Assembly (NCBI RefSeq): GCF_003426775.1
Contig: NZ_QJUG01000070.1
Location: 1 to 36,647, forward strand
DNA: 36,647 nucleotides
From: Allorhizocola rhizosphaerae
GTDB lineage: Bacteria; Actinomycetota; Actinomycetes; Mycobacteriales; Micromonosporaceae
Reading direction: 5' to 3'
A program made the position numbers and the translations under genes. Shown piece after piece: positions 7,130 to 15,091 of this stretch; the stretch's first letter is position 1; the number at the start of each line of letters is the position of its first letter. Below the pieces are notes generated by a model. The model saw only the letters and a program-made list of their open reading frames with translations, searched no databases and had not been told where the DNA came from.

Positions 7130-8586
7130 GACGCGCGCACCTTAGGCATCGGCAGCATGACACGACCACTGTCCTGTACCGAACACCCGTCGTTGAACGC
7201 CTCAGTCGTCGGCTCCCGATGGGCGTGCGGGATGACATACCGATCCTCGGCCTTGGCGATGGCCAGCAACCGGTACATGTCATACATCAGCTCACCCGTC
7301 ATACCGACCGACGCGGGGATCGACTCGTCCGGCTCCCTGCCCAGCGTGATGTCGCGCATGAACGCCCGCATCGCCGCGAGCTTGCGCAGGACATCGCGCA
7401 CGGGCGCTGGGTCACCGGCCGTGAACAGCGATGCCAGATAGCCGATCGGGATGCGCAGCGAATCCACCGCCGCGAACAGGTTTTCGGCGTCCTCACCGTC
7501 AAACCCCGTGTCGCGCACCGCATCGACGACCGGCGAGAGCGGCGGGATGTACCAGACCATAGGCAGCGTCCGATACTCGGGATGCAGCGGCAGGGCCAGC
7601 CCATAATCGAAGATGAGCGAATACACCGGCGAACGCCGTGCCGCCTCAAGCCATTCCTCCGAGATGCCACTTGCCAGGGCGGCCTCCACAACGGACGGGT
7701 CACGAGGGTCGAGCAACACTCGCTTCTGCGCCTCGATGAGCGAATGCTCGTCACGCACGCTCGCCGCCTCCAGCACCCGATCCGGGTCATAGAGCACAAT
7801 GCCGATGTATCGCAGCCGTCCGACACATGTCTGCGCGCACACCGTGGGCATGCCCAGCTCAATGCGCGGGAAGCAGAACGTGCATTTCTCCGCCTTGCCC
7901 GTCTGATGATTGAGGAAAATCTTCTTGTACGGGCACCCGCTCACACACATCCGCCAGCTGCGGCACGTGTCGGAGTCGACGAGCACGATGCCGTCCTCCG
8001 TGCGCTTGTAAATCGCGCCCGACGGGCACGCCGCCACGCACGACGGGTTGAGGCAGTGCTCGCAAATCCGGGGCAGGTAAAACATGAACGCCTGCTCGAA
8101 CTCCAGCCGCACCCGCTCGGACATCGTCTTGAGCACCGGGTCGTGCTGCGCGAGCTCGGGCCCGCCGCCCAGGCTGTCGTCCCAATTGGCGCTCCACACG
8201 ATCGGCGCGGTCGGCTTCGCCGTGGGCAGGTCGTCGCCCGCCGGTGCGGTGATGAGGTTTTGATAGTCGTAGGTCCATGGCTCGTAATAGTCGGACAGCT
8301 TCGGCAGGTGTGGGTTCGAAAACAGGGAGAGCAGCCGGCGCAACCGCCCACCCGAGCGCAGCTTGAGCCGCCCGCGCCGGTTGAGCGCCCACCCGCCGCG
8401 CCACCGCTGCTGGTCCTGATAGGTGCGCGGATATCCCTGCCCCGGCCGGGTTTCCACATTGTTGAACCACGCGTACTCGACCCCACCCCGATTCGTCCAC
8501 GCCTGTTTGCACGTCACCGAACACGTGTGACAGCCGATGCACTTGTCCAGATTCATGACCATCGCCATCTGTGCGAGGACACGCAT
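7126..8586 (-). CDS. narH: Respiratory nitrate reductase beta subunit (iron-sulfur)
   Basis: The 486-residue electron-transfer subunit carries four iron-sulfur clusters between NarI and NarG. The first Cys group is CIGCHTCSVTCKQ near residue 16. The second half has CEHCLNPSCVAACPSGA, CRSWRMCVSGCPYKK and CTFCFPRIELG, then CAQTCVGRLR. In the CRSWRMC group Trp takes the place of one Cys ligand, as in known NarH proteins where that site holds a [3Fe-4S] cluster. Its ATG overlaps the last base of the narG stop codon (TGATG), so it is tightly coupled to narG. Confidence 0.96.
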   Translation of the reverse strand: MRVLAQMAMVMNLDKCIGCHTCSVTCKQAWTNRGGVEYAWFNNVETRPGQGYPRTYQDQQRWRGGWALNRRGRLKLRSGGRLRRLLSLFSNPHLPKLSDYYEPWTYDYQNLITAPAGDDLPTAKPTAPIVWSANWDDSLGGGPELAQHDPVLKTMSERVRLEFEQAFMFYLPRICEHCLNPSCVAACPSGAIYKRTEDGIVLVDSDTCRSWRMCVSGCPYKKIFLNHQTGKAEKCTFCFPRIELGMPTVCAQTCVGRLRYIGIVLYDPDRVLEAASVRDEHSLIEAQKRVLLDPRDPSVVEAALASGISEEWLEAARRSPVYSLIFDYGLALPLHPEYRTLPMVWYIPPLSPVVDAVRDTGFDGEDAENLFAAVDSLRIPIGYLASLFTAGDPAPVRDVLRKLAAMRAFMRDITLGREPDESIPASVGMTGELMYDMYRLLAIAKAEDRYVIPHAHREPTTEAFNDGCSVQDSGRVMLPMPKVRAS

Positions 8587-11500
8587 CAGTAGTCGACCTC
8601 CTGTGAACGGCGGCGGATCGTCGTGACCTCGTCGCGCTGGTTGCCGGTCGGCCCAAGGTAGTTGAAGGCAAAGGAAAGCTGGGCGTAGCCGCCGATCAGG
8701 TGGCTGGGCTTGATGAGCACGCGGGTGAGCGAGTTGTGTGTGCCGCCGCGCTTGCCGCTGGTCTCACTCTTGGGCACGCCGATCAGGCGGTCCTGCGCGT
8801 GGTAGAGATACACGGTCCCTTCCGGCATGCGGTGTGACACGGTTGCCCGCGCCACCACGACACCGTTGCGGTTGACCGCCTCCACCCATTCGTTGTCGGC
8901 CACACCGATCCGCGCCGCGTCCGCCGGGCTCATCCAGATGGTCGGCCCGCCGCGCGACAACGTCAGCATCACCAGGTTGTCCTGGTACTCGGAATGAATC
9001 GACCACTTCGAGTGCGGTGTGAGGTAGCGGACGGCCAGGCCCAGCTCGCCCTGCTCGCCGATCGCGGGCTCGCCGAACAATTTGCTCATCGACAGCGGCG
9101 GCCGGTACACCGGGAGCTGCTCGCCCATCTCGGCCATCCAGTCGTGGTCGAGGAAGAAGTGTTGCCGACCGGTCAGTGTGTGCCACGGCTTGAGCCGCTC
9201 CACGTTGAGCGTGAACGGGCTGTAGCGCCGCCCGTCCTTCTCGATGCCGGACCACTCCGGCGACGTGCCGACCGAAACCGGCCCCTGCTGCGTGTCGGCG
9301 AAGGTCACCCTCCTGTGCTCGGCCAAATCCTTTAGTGGTACGCCCGTACGCCGCTCAAGGTCGGCGAAGCCCGCAGCCGCCACTTCGCCGTTGGTCGTGC
9401 CCGACAACGCCAGGATCGCCTCGCACATGTCGGTGTCGCGCGCAAGGGATGGACGGCCCCGTGCGCTTCCCTCCCGGACCACCCCGTTACGCCCGCGGAG
9501 ATATTCCACCTCTTTGGACAGTTCAAACCGGACACCCTTGGTCATCGCGCCCAGCCGCTCGACCAGCGGGCCGAGTGCGGCCATCCGTTCAGCGACGGCC
9601 GGATAGTCTCGCTCGACGACGACCAGGCGGGGCATGGTGACACCCGGGATCGGGGTGCTCCCGTCCTCGCGCCAGTCGTGCACGATCCCGTTGACCGTGG
9701 CCAGTTCGTCGGGCGTGTCGTGCATCAGCGGCGCCGCGACGATGTCCTTGCGCACGCCGAGGTGGGTCTTTGCCATGACGCTGAACGATTTCGCGATCGC
9801 CGTGAACGCGGCGAAGTCGGTGCGGGTCTGCCAGGGCGGCGCGATGGCCGGGTTGAACGCGTGCACATACGGATGCAGATCGGTGCTCGACAGGTCATGC
9901 TTCTCATACCACGTCGCCGCCGGGAGCACGATGTCGGCGAACATGGTCGTGCTCGTCATCCGGAAGTCCAACGCCATCAACAGATCCAGCTTGCCCTCGG
10001 GCACATCCCCATCCGGCTCCGCGCGCACCGCCGAATCGGCCCCGAGCAGATGCCGCAGGAAATACTCGTGTCCCTTGCCCGACGACCCCAGCAGGTTGGC
10101 CCGCCACACGGTCAGCGCCCGCGGCCAGTTCTCGGGCGCGTCCGGTTCGTCGGCGGCAAAACGAAGACTCCCATCCTGAAGCGAGGCAACGACATGCGCG
10201 ACCGGGTCGGCGGACTCGTCGGCCAGATCCAGCGGGTTGCGATTGAACGTCGGATACGACGGCATCCAACCCAATCGGGCCGACTGCGCGATGAGGTCCG
10301 CCACCGACTTGCCCGCAAACCGTTGCTCCGCAAGCGGTGACGCGAATGTGTCGGCCGTGAACGTGTCATAGCGCCACTGGTCGGTGTGCAGGTACCAGTA
10401 CGGCGTCGCCGCCTGCTGCCGGGCCGGCCGCGCCCAGTCGAACCCGAACGCCAGCTGTGCCCAGCCGGTCAGCGGGCGCACCTTCTCCTGCCCCACATAG
10501 TGCGCCCACCCGCCACCATTGACCCCCTGGCAACCCGTCAGCTTCAGCAGCGCGAGGAAGGAGCGGTAAATCGTGTCGGCGTGGAACCAGTGATTGCAGC
10601 CCGAACCCATGATGATCATTGATCGGCCACCGGACTGCTCCGCATTGCGGGCGAACTCGCGCGCCACGCGGATCGCCTTCTCCGCCGGAACCGACGTGAT
10701 GCTCTCCTGCCACGCGGGCGTGTAGGGCTCAGCGGCGTCCGAATAGGACTCCGGCCACGCGCCCGGAAGCCCGGCCCGCCCCACGCCATACTGCGCCAGG
10801 ACGAGATCGAACACGGTGGTCACCAGCTGATCGCCCACGCGCACGACAGGCACGCCGCGATTCAGGACACCCTCGACGTCAAAGCGCGGCAGCCTCACCT
10901 CGACCGTCTCCGCCGACTCCCCATAAAGCGTCAGCAACGGGTCGATGTCGCCCAGGTCCAGGTTCCACTTGCCCATCCCCGACTCGGCGAACCGGAACCC
11001 GAGCGTGCCGTTCGGCGCGACCGGGCCTTTCCCCCGGTCGAACACCATCGGCTTGAAGCTTTCCTCGGTCAGGAACTTGTCGGCCACATAGGACCCGCCA
11101 TCCGCGCGCAACGTCACCAGGAACGGCAGATCGGTGAAACGCTCCGCATACTCCACAAAACGCGGCACCTGACGGTTCACATAGAACTCCCGCAGGATCA
11201 CGTGGCCCATCGACATCGCGAGCGCGGCATCCGTACCAGGCTGGGCTGGAAGCCATTCATCGCCGAGCTTGACCGTGTCGGAGTAATCCGGGGACACCAC
11301 GACGACCTTCTGCCCGCGATAACGGGCCTCTACCATCCAATGTGCATCGGGCGTGCGTGTGACCGGCACATTCGAGCCCCACACCAGCAGATAGGTCGCG
11401 TCCCACCAGTCGGCCGACTCCGGCACGTCGGTCTGGTCGCCGAACACCTGCGGCGAAGCCACCGGCAGATCGGCATACCAGTCGTAGAACGACAGCATGG

Positions 11501-12185
11501 CCGCGCCGATGAGCGAAAAGAACCGGCTTCCCGCCGCATACGACGCCATCGACATCGCGGGAATCGGCGAGAAACCCGCGATCCGATCCGGCCCAAACCG
11601 CTTCACAATCGACACATGCGCCGCGGCGGCCATCTCCACGGCCTCATCCCACCCAGCGCGCACGAATCCGCCTTTACCGCGTGCATGGTGATATGCCCGC
11701 CGTTTCAACGGATCGCCGGTCACGCTCTCCCAGGCGAGCACCGGATCGCCGAGCTCAGCCCTTGCCGCGCGGTACATTTCCAGCAGCACGCCGCGCACAT
11801 ACGGATATCGCACCCGCGTCGGCGAATACGTGTACCACGAAAACGCCGCCCCACGCGGGCACCCACGCGGCTCATACTCCGGCCGGTCCGGCCCGGTGCT
11901 GGGATAGTCGGTCTGCTGCTCCTCCCAGGTAATGATCCCGTCCTTGACATACACCTTCCACGAACACGAACCCGTGCAATTCACCCCATGCGTCGAGCGC
12001 ACCACCGCATCGTGACTCCACTGCCCGCGCTGAAACGCGTCCGAGTCACGCCCACCCACGCGATAGACGGCGCGCAAATCAGCCGACGTCTCTGCCCGGC
12101 GCAAATACCGCCCAGCCCGCAACAATGCTTCTGAAACCGCGCCATCCATGCCCAGCGCATCCCCGTTCGGTGTTGACCCGAACAT
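8586..12185 (-). CDS. narG: Respiratory nitrate reductase alpha subunit (molybdenum)
   Basis: The 1199-residue catalytic subunit reduces nitrate to nitrite at a molybdopterin-guanine-dinucleotide site on the cytoplasmic side. The FS0 cluster motif is His66-x3-Cys70-x3-Cys74 (HGVNCTGSC), followed by Cys109 (RGCPRG) with the same spacing as in Escherichia coli NarG. Other conserved blocks are VFGDQTDVPESADWWDATYL, WGSNVPVTRTPDAHWM and NYLGPTGNQRDE at the C-terminus. I placed the start at ATG 12185 because GAGGT lies 6 nt upstream; in-frame starts further out lack such a site. It is the first gene of the five-gene operon narGHJIK. Confidence 0.96.
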   Translation of the reverse strand: MFGSTPNGDALGMDGAVSEALLRAGRYLRRAETSADLRAVYRVGGRDSDAFQRGQWSHDAVVRSTHGVNCTGSCSWKVYVKDGIITWEEQQTDYPSTGPDRPEYEPRGCPRGAAFSWYTYSPTRVRYPYVRGVLLEMYRAARAELGDPVLAWESVTGDPLKRRAYHHARGKGGFVRAGWDEAVEMAAAAHVSIVKRFGPDRIAGFSPIPAMSMASYAAGSRFFSLIGAAMLSFYDWYADLPVASPQVFGDQTDVPESADWWDATYLLVWGSNVPVTRTPDAHWMVEARYRGQKVVVVSPDYSDTVKLGDEWLPAQPGTDAALAMSMGHVILREFYVNRQVPRFVEYAERFTDLPFLVTLRADGGSYVADKFLTEESFKPMVFDRGKGPVAPNGTLGFRFAESGMGKWNLDLGDIDPLLTLYGESAETVEVRLPRFDVEGVLNRGVPVVRVGDQLVTTVFDLVLAQYGVGRAGLPGAWPESYSDAAEPYTPAWQESITSVPAEKAIRVAREFARNAEQSGGRSMIIMGSGCNHWFHADTIYRSFLALLKLTGCQGVNGGGWAHYVGQEKVRPLTGWAQLAFGFDWARPARQQAATPYWYLHTDQWRYDTFTADTFASPLAEQRFAGKSVADLIAQSARLGWMPSYPTFNRNPLDLADESADPVAHVVASLQDGSLRFAADEPDAPENWPRALTVWRANLLGSSGKGHEYFLRHLLGADSAVRAEPDGDVPEGKLDLLMALDFRMTSTTMFADIVLPAATWYEKHDLSSTDLHPYVHAFNPAIAPPWQTRTDFAAFTAIAKSFSVMAKTHLGVRKDIVAAPLMHDTPDELATVNGIVHDWREDGSTPIPGVTMPRLVVVERDYPAVAERMAALGPLVERLGAMTKGVRFELSKEVEYLRGRNGVVREGSARGRPSLARDTDMCEAILALSGTTNGEVAAAGFADLERRTGVPLKDLAEHRRVTFADTQQGPVSVGTSPEWSGIEKDGRRYSPFTLNVERLKPWHTLTGRQHFFLDHDWMAEMGEQLPVYRPPLSMSKLFGEPAIGEQGELGLAVRYLTPHSKWSIHSEYQDNLVMLTLSRGGPTIWMSPADAARIGVADNEWVEAVNRNGVVVARATVSHRMPEGTVYLYHAQDRLIGVPKSETSGKRGGTHNSLTRVLIKPSHLIGGYAQLSFAFNYLGPTGNQRDEVTTIRRRSQEVDY

Positions 12186-12222
12186 CAGCGACCTCTTGAC
12201 TCTCATGTGGACAGTCACGCGC

Positions 12223-12228
12223 AAGCTA
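12223..12228 (-). promoter_or_regulatory. narG: Possible -10 box of the nar operon (TAGCTT)
   Basis: On the minus strand TAGCTT fits TANNNT and lies 37 nt upstream of the narG ATG, leaving room for the GAGGT ribosome binding site. I see no good -35 hexamer and no clear FNR/CRP-type TTGAT-N4-ATCAA site in 12186-12364. A TGACGTCA palindrome at 12303-12310 is the only short symmetric sequence nearby. This assignment is weak. Confidence 0.25.
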
Positions 12229-12354
12229 ACAGGCAGCCGTGCCCGTCCGCTACGCCTCCGACGCGGATCCGCCACATCCAGGCAGATCAACGCACATCAC
12301 TATGACGTCAAGAATGGACTGATTCCAGATTTAAGTCAATAGATCCGCCGGGGA

Positions 12355-12378
12355 CGAAAAACCCTTAAGGGATTTTCG
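12355..12378 (-). terminator. Palindromic terminator at the end of the GNAT gene
   Basis: The 24-bp sequence is a palindrome with one mismatched pair, centred on CCCTTAAGGG and flanked by A-rich and T-rich arms. Read on the minus strand it ends GGGTTTTTCG, so it gives a short GC stem followed by a U run. The TAA stop of the GNAT gene lies inside it. It would separate GNAT transcription from narG. Confidence 0.5.
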
Positions 12379-12940
12379 GCGACTCGTGCCGCATGACCCA
12401 AATGCTGAGGCCATCGACGGCCGCCGTGGCCGTGACCTCCCAGCCGACCCCGCGATACAGCTCGACGTTGGCGGGATTGGTGGTCTCAAGGTGAGCGGGC
12501 AAGCCGGCAGCCGTCGCACTCTGCGCGCCGGCCCGCATCACCGCGCGGCCCAAGCGACGCCCGGCGCTGCCCGGATGGGTGGCGACCACCCCGAGATACC
12601 AGTGCGAATCGGCCGGAAGCGCCTCGTGAACGGCCGACTCGTAAGCCTCCAGCCGGGCGAGCGTCGCGGCGGGCAGCTCCAGCTCGGTGCCGCCGTCGGC
12701 CGCCGCCGCACGCGGCGCATCCCACATCGCGACCGCCGCGCCGCCGTCGATGACCCAGACAGTGCCTTCCGTGACCCTTTTATCGAAGAGGTACCCGGCG
12801 AAGGTCGCGGCCTGTTCGTCAAACGCGCCACCGTCGCGGAAGAAATAGCGGAACGCCGGATCGGTCGCGAACGCCGCCACGACCGTCTCCACGACCCGGG
12901 CACGGGCATGCGGCGTCGCGCGGATCACCTCGGGATGCAT
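12365..12940 (-). CDS. GNAT family N-acetyltransferase
   Basis: The 191-residue protein has the GNAT acetyl-CoA fold. It has VVETVVAAFATDPAFRYFF at the N-terminus, WYLGVVATHPGSAGRRLGRA as the beta4/alpha3 acetyl-CoA loop (R/Q-x-x-G-x-G/A type, here GSAGRRLG), and LETTNPANVELYRGVGWEV in the C-terminal half. The substrate cannot be predicted. ATG 12940 was chosen because longer in-frame starts would run into the upstream gene and show no ribosome binding site; GTG 12943 is an alternative. It lies 19 nt after the upstream small gene and is probably co-transcribed with it. Confidence 0.85.
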   Translation of the reverse strand: MHPEVIRATPHARARVVETVVAAFATDPAFRYFFRDGGAFDEQAATFAGYLFDKRVTEGTVWVIDGGAAVAMWDAPRAAAADGGTELELPAATLARLEAYESAVHEALPADSHWYLGVVATHPGSAGRRLGRAVMRAGAQSATAAGLPAHLETTNPANVELYRGVGWEVTATAAVDGLSIWVMRHESPKIP

Positions 12941-12959
12941 CACTGCCTGCACGATACCG

Positions 12960-13277
12960 TCACGCGACGGCGGCACCCCACCGATTTGGCGTGGCCGCCC
13001 GCAGCTCCGCATCGCTGAACGGGCGTTGCTCGGCATGCCACACCGCGGTCAACGGCACGCCGAACGGGAACTCCAGCTGGGTACCATCCGCGAAAGAGAT
13101 CACCACGTGGGTGTCCGGCCCGGCCGGATGGTTGTCGTCCCGATGCACGTGCTCCACCGTCGCGGTGAGCGCCCCCTCCGGCCCGACCAGCCGGTATCCC
13201 TCGTCGACGGCTTGCGAAACCACCGGAACCAACACCGGCCCGCGCTTGGCCGCCCGCTCGTCGCGGTGATACTTCAC
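12960..13277 (-). CDS. Hypothetical protein, 105 aa
   Basis: I do not recognise a named family. The protein is soluble and rich in charged residues at the start (KYHRDERAAKRGP). Its central part looks like a small beta-barrel or sandwich (TATVEHVHRDDNHPAG, HVVISFADGTQLEFPFG, PLTAVWHAEQRPF). The start is GTG 13277, placed 6 nt after a TAGGGT -10 box, with no Shine-Dalgarno. It precedes the GNAT gene by 19 nt, so the two form a likely two-gene unit. Confidence 0.65.
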   Translation of the reverse strand: MKYHRDERAAKRGPVLVPVVSQAVDEGYRLVGPEGALTATVEHVHRDDNHPAGPDTHVVISFADGTQLEFPFGVPLTAVWHAEQRPFSDAELRAATPNRWGAAVA

Positions 13278-13644
13278 GGCACGACCCTACCCAGGCCGAA
13301 GACCGGTCATCACGGCCGCCGACGCGACGGCCCCCGTCTGCACCGCCATCGCGGCGGCGGCCGGCGACAGCACGAACTGCCACACACGAACCGCCGAGTC
13401 CGCATGTGCGCAAGATGCCACCGGCGGCGCGGTCCCGCCAAGGGTTTCGACGTACACCAAAACCCAAAGGTCACGAGCGCAGGCAGCGCCGGCTGGTCGC
13501 TATCCGAGGTAAGGCGTGCGGCGTTGTTCGGTTGGCGGGTGAAGACGTCGATATTGGCCGATATTGGACGCGGTTTCATTTGACTGACTGTGGCCGGTCG
13601 GCGCCGGGAGCGGGCGGGTTGACGTGGTGGGCCATCATGGACAC
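13278..13644. other. Intergenic region, no credible gene
   Basis: Apart from the leaderless promoter at its left end, I find no supported gene. A direct repeat of CGATATTGG (13549-13567) is visible near the right end, in a locally less GC-rich patch. Longer open frames here have low-complexity, Arg/Pro-rich translations typical of non-coding GC-rich DNA. Confidence 0.5.
13284..13289 (-). promoter_or_regulatory. -10 box TAGGGT for the 105-aa protein / GNAT unit
   Basis: On the minus strand TAGGGT is followed by 6 nt and then GTG 13277. GATGAC lies 16 nt upstream and could serve as -35. The position predicts a leaderless mRNA. Confidence 0.5.
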
Positions 13645-13854
13645 ATGGGGATCATGTTTCGCCGGACGCTTCGCCTCGGCCCGCTGCGCCTGCACTTCAC
13701 CCAGCGTGGACTGTCCTCGTGGAGCATCAAGCTGGGCGCGTGGTCATGGAACTCGCGGGCCCGAGCCCACCGCGTCGACCTGCCCGGCCCGTTCTCGTGG
13801 AAGCAGGACAAGCACCACAGGCAGCACCACCAGCGGCGCAGGCGCCACCGCTGA
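13645..13854 (+). CDS. Small DUF4236-like protein
   Basis: The 69-residue basic protein reads MGIMFRRTLRLGPLRLHFTQ followed by RGLSSWSIKLGAWSWNSRAR. This matches the style of short DUF4236-type proteins (FRKxxxLGPxRxxxxxxGxSxSxG). It ends in a His/Arg-rich tail (KHHRQHHQRRRRHR) that could bind nucleic acid or metal, which is inference. Start ATG 13645 is uncertain; ATG 13654 also fits and no strong ribosome binding site is present. The function of the family is unknown. Confidence 0.6.
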   Translation: MGIMFRRTLRLGPLRLHFTQRGLSSWSIKLGAWSWNSRARAHRVDLPGPFSWKQDKHHRQHHQRRRRHR

Positions 13855-13902
13855 TAAGAGGTTCGGTGCCCGCCACGATGCACCGGCGGCTTGTCTTCGC
13901 GC

Positions 13903-13908
13903 TACGTT
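13903..13908 (+). promoter_or_regulatory. -10 box TACGTT ahead of the lectin gene
   Basis: TACGTT fits TANNNT and is 5 nt from ATG 13914, with no ribosome binding site in between. It suggests a leaderless transcript, though the spacing is on the short side. Confidence 0.35.
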
Positions 13909-13913
13909 GATGC

Positions 13914-14144
13914 ATGACCATTTCTCGACGGCTTGCGGCGGTCGCGGCCCTGCTCGCGATGCTCTTCGTCGGCTCGACCGCGCAAGCGGCGCTCCAGCAG
14001 GAGCAGTCGCAGGCATTCATCAGCAAGTTCGCCGGGCGCTGCCTGGACGCCGCCTACGACGATCTCGGCTCCAACGGCACGCCGGTCGTGTGGTGAGACT
14101 GCTACGGTCCTGGCCAGCTCAACCAGCAGTGGCGCGAGCAGTGA
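13914..14144 (+). pseudogene. Secreted single-repeat ricin-type lectin with in-frame TGA
   Basis: The frame starts with a clear signal peptide (MTISRRLAAVAALLAMLFVG, cleavage after AQA). It then shows one ricin-type beta-trefoil repeat: FAGRCLDAAYDDLGSNGTPVV. A TGA at 14094-14096 stops translation after 60 residues. The same frame continues DCYGPGQLNQQW, the exact remainder of a QxW lectin repeat, to a second TGA at 14142-14144. A single TGG-to-TGA change would explain this, since Trp is common at that position. A complete beta-trefoil has three repeats, so even the restored 76-residue protein would be a single subdomain. Its 3' end overlaps the convergent DUF2332 gene by 26 bp. Carbohydrate binding is inferred from the family. 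Confidence 0.7.
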
Positions 14145-15084
14145 GCCGGCCGAACCAGGTGATCGACTGCCCGTGCCCCGCGGTCCAGGCCAGCGGCGTA
14201 CCGTCCAGCCCGAGCACGTTGTGCAACTGTTCCCGCGGCGGCTCGGGCAGCCCGGCATAGGGCACGACATCGGCCGCCTCATTGGACACCCAGTGCCCAG
14301 GCAGCCCGCGCACCAGATCCAGGAACGCCTCCCGCCGCGCCTGCGGCACCTGATACAGCACGGACGTGTGGAACACCACCAGCGTCGCACCCGCCGGGGC
14401 CTGCGCGGCCAACGCGGGCAGGTCGTCCACCAGATCGCCGCGCACCAGCAACGGCGGCTCGGCGGCGGCGATCGCAGCCGCGGCGCGCAGCCGGGTCCGG
14501 CGGTGCCCGTGTTCCGGCCAGATCAGCGCCTCCAGCCACGCCACATCGCCCGGGTCGGTCACGTCGAGCGGGTTGAGGTCCAGCCCAGCGCGCCACACGA
14601 CTTCCGGCCGCCCGGCGGGCGGGACCATCCCGCCGGCCACGCACTCCAGCACCGGTTCACGTCCGCCGGAGCCGATCGTGTGATCGCCGTAGCGGTAGGC
14701 GTACCGGTCGGGATAAAGACAGAGCCCCGCAGACGCCCCAACCTCAAGCAGCGCAAGCGGTTGCGGCAGCTCGGCAAGCACGGGCAGCAGCACCGCGCAC
14801 CGCCCGGCCTCGTTGGTCTGCGTCGCGCGGGTCAGCATCTGCTCCGCGATCGCGGGCCAATTGTCCACCACGTAGCCGTGGAACGCATCCGGGTCGACCG
14901 GCCCACCGAGCAGGCGCACCACGCCGAACAGCAGGTTGGGCTGGCGTTTGGCGGGCGGAAGCGTGTCGAGCAGGGTGAGCACCTGCGCATCGTCGGCCAC
15001 CGCCGACGACAGACGTTCGTAGGTGGGCGAAACGCCTCGCGCCTCCCGTGCGGCGAACCATCCATATTGCGCGGCAGTTGTCAT
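14119..15084 (-). CDS. DUF2332 family protein
   Basis: The 321-residue cytoplasmic protein matches DUF2332. It has YGWFAAREARGVSPTYERLS at the start, PPAKRQPNLLFGVVRLLGG, then LALLEVGASAGLCLYPDRYA and LVVFHTSVLYQVPQ, and finally GHWVSNEAADVVP. The LEVGASAGLCL segment resembles a methyltransferase-like glycine motif, but no reaction is established for the family. I chose ATG 15084; it diverges from the beta-glucosidase with 7 nt between the two start codons. There is no Shine-Dalgarno sequence. Confidence 0.9.
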   Translation of the reverse strand: MTTAAQYGWFAAREARGVSPTYERLSSAVADDAQVLTLLDTLPPAKRQPNLLFGVVRLLGGPVDPDAFHGYVVDNWPAIAEQMLTRATQTNEAGRCAVLLPVLAELPQPLALLEVGASAGLCLYPDRYAYRYGDHTIGSGGREPVLECVAGGMVPPAGRPEVVWRAGLDLNPLDVTDPGDVAWLEALIWPEHGHRRTRLRAAAAIAAAEPPLLVRGDLVDDLPALAAQAPAGATLVVFHTSVLYQVPQARREAFLDLVRGLPGHWVSNEAADVVPYAGLPEPPREQLHNVLGLDGTPLAWTAGHGQSITWFGRLTARATAG

Positions 15085-15091
15085 ACCAACG

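Noticed and set aside
7219-8592. Plus-strand open frame (457 codons) opposite narH
   Set aside because: narH is unmistakable on the other strand; the antisense translation has no recognisable motif.
12186-12364. FNR/CRP-type operator upstream of narG
   Set aside because: TTGAC and GATCAA fragments exist but not as an inverted pair at the proper spacing.
13406-14260. Plus-strand open frame of 284 codons across the DUF4236-like and lectin genes
   Set aside because: It runs through two better-supported short genes in other frames and gives low-complexity sequence.
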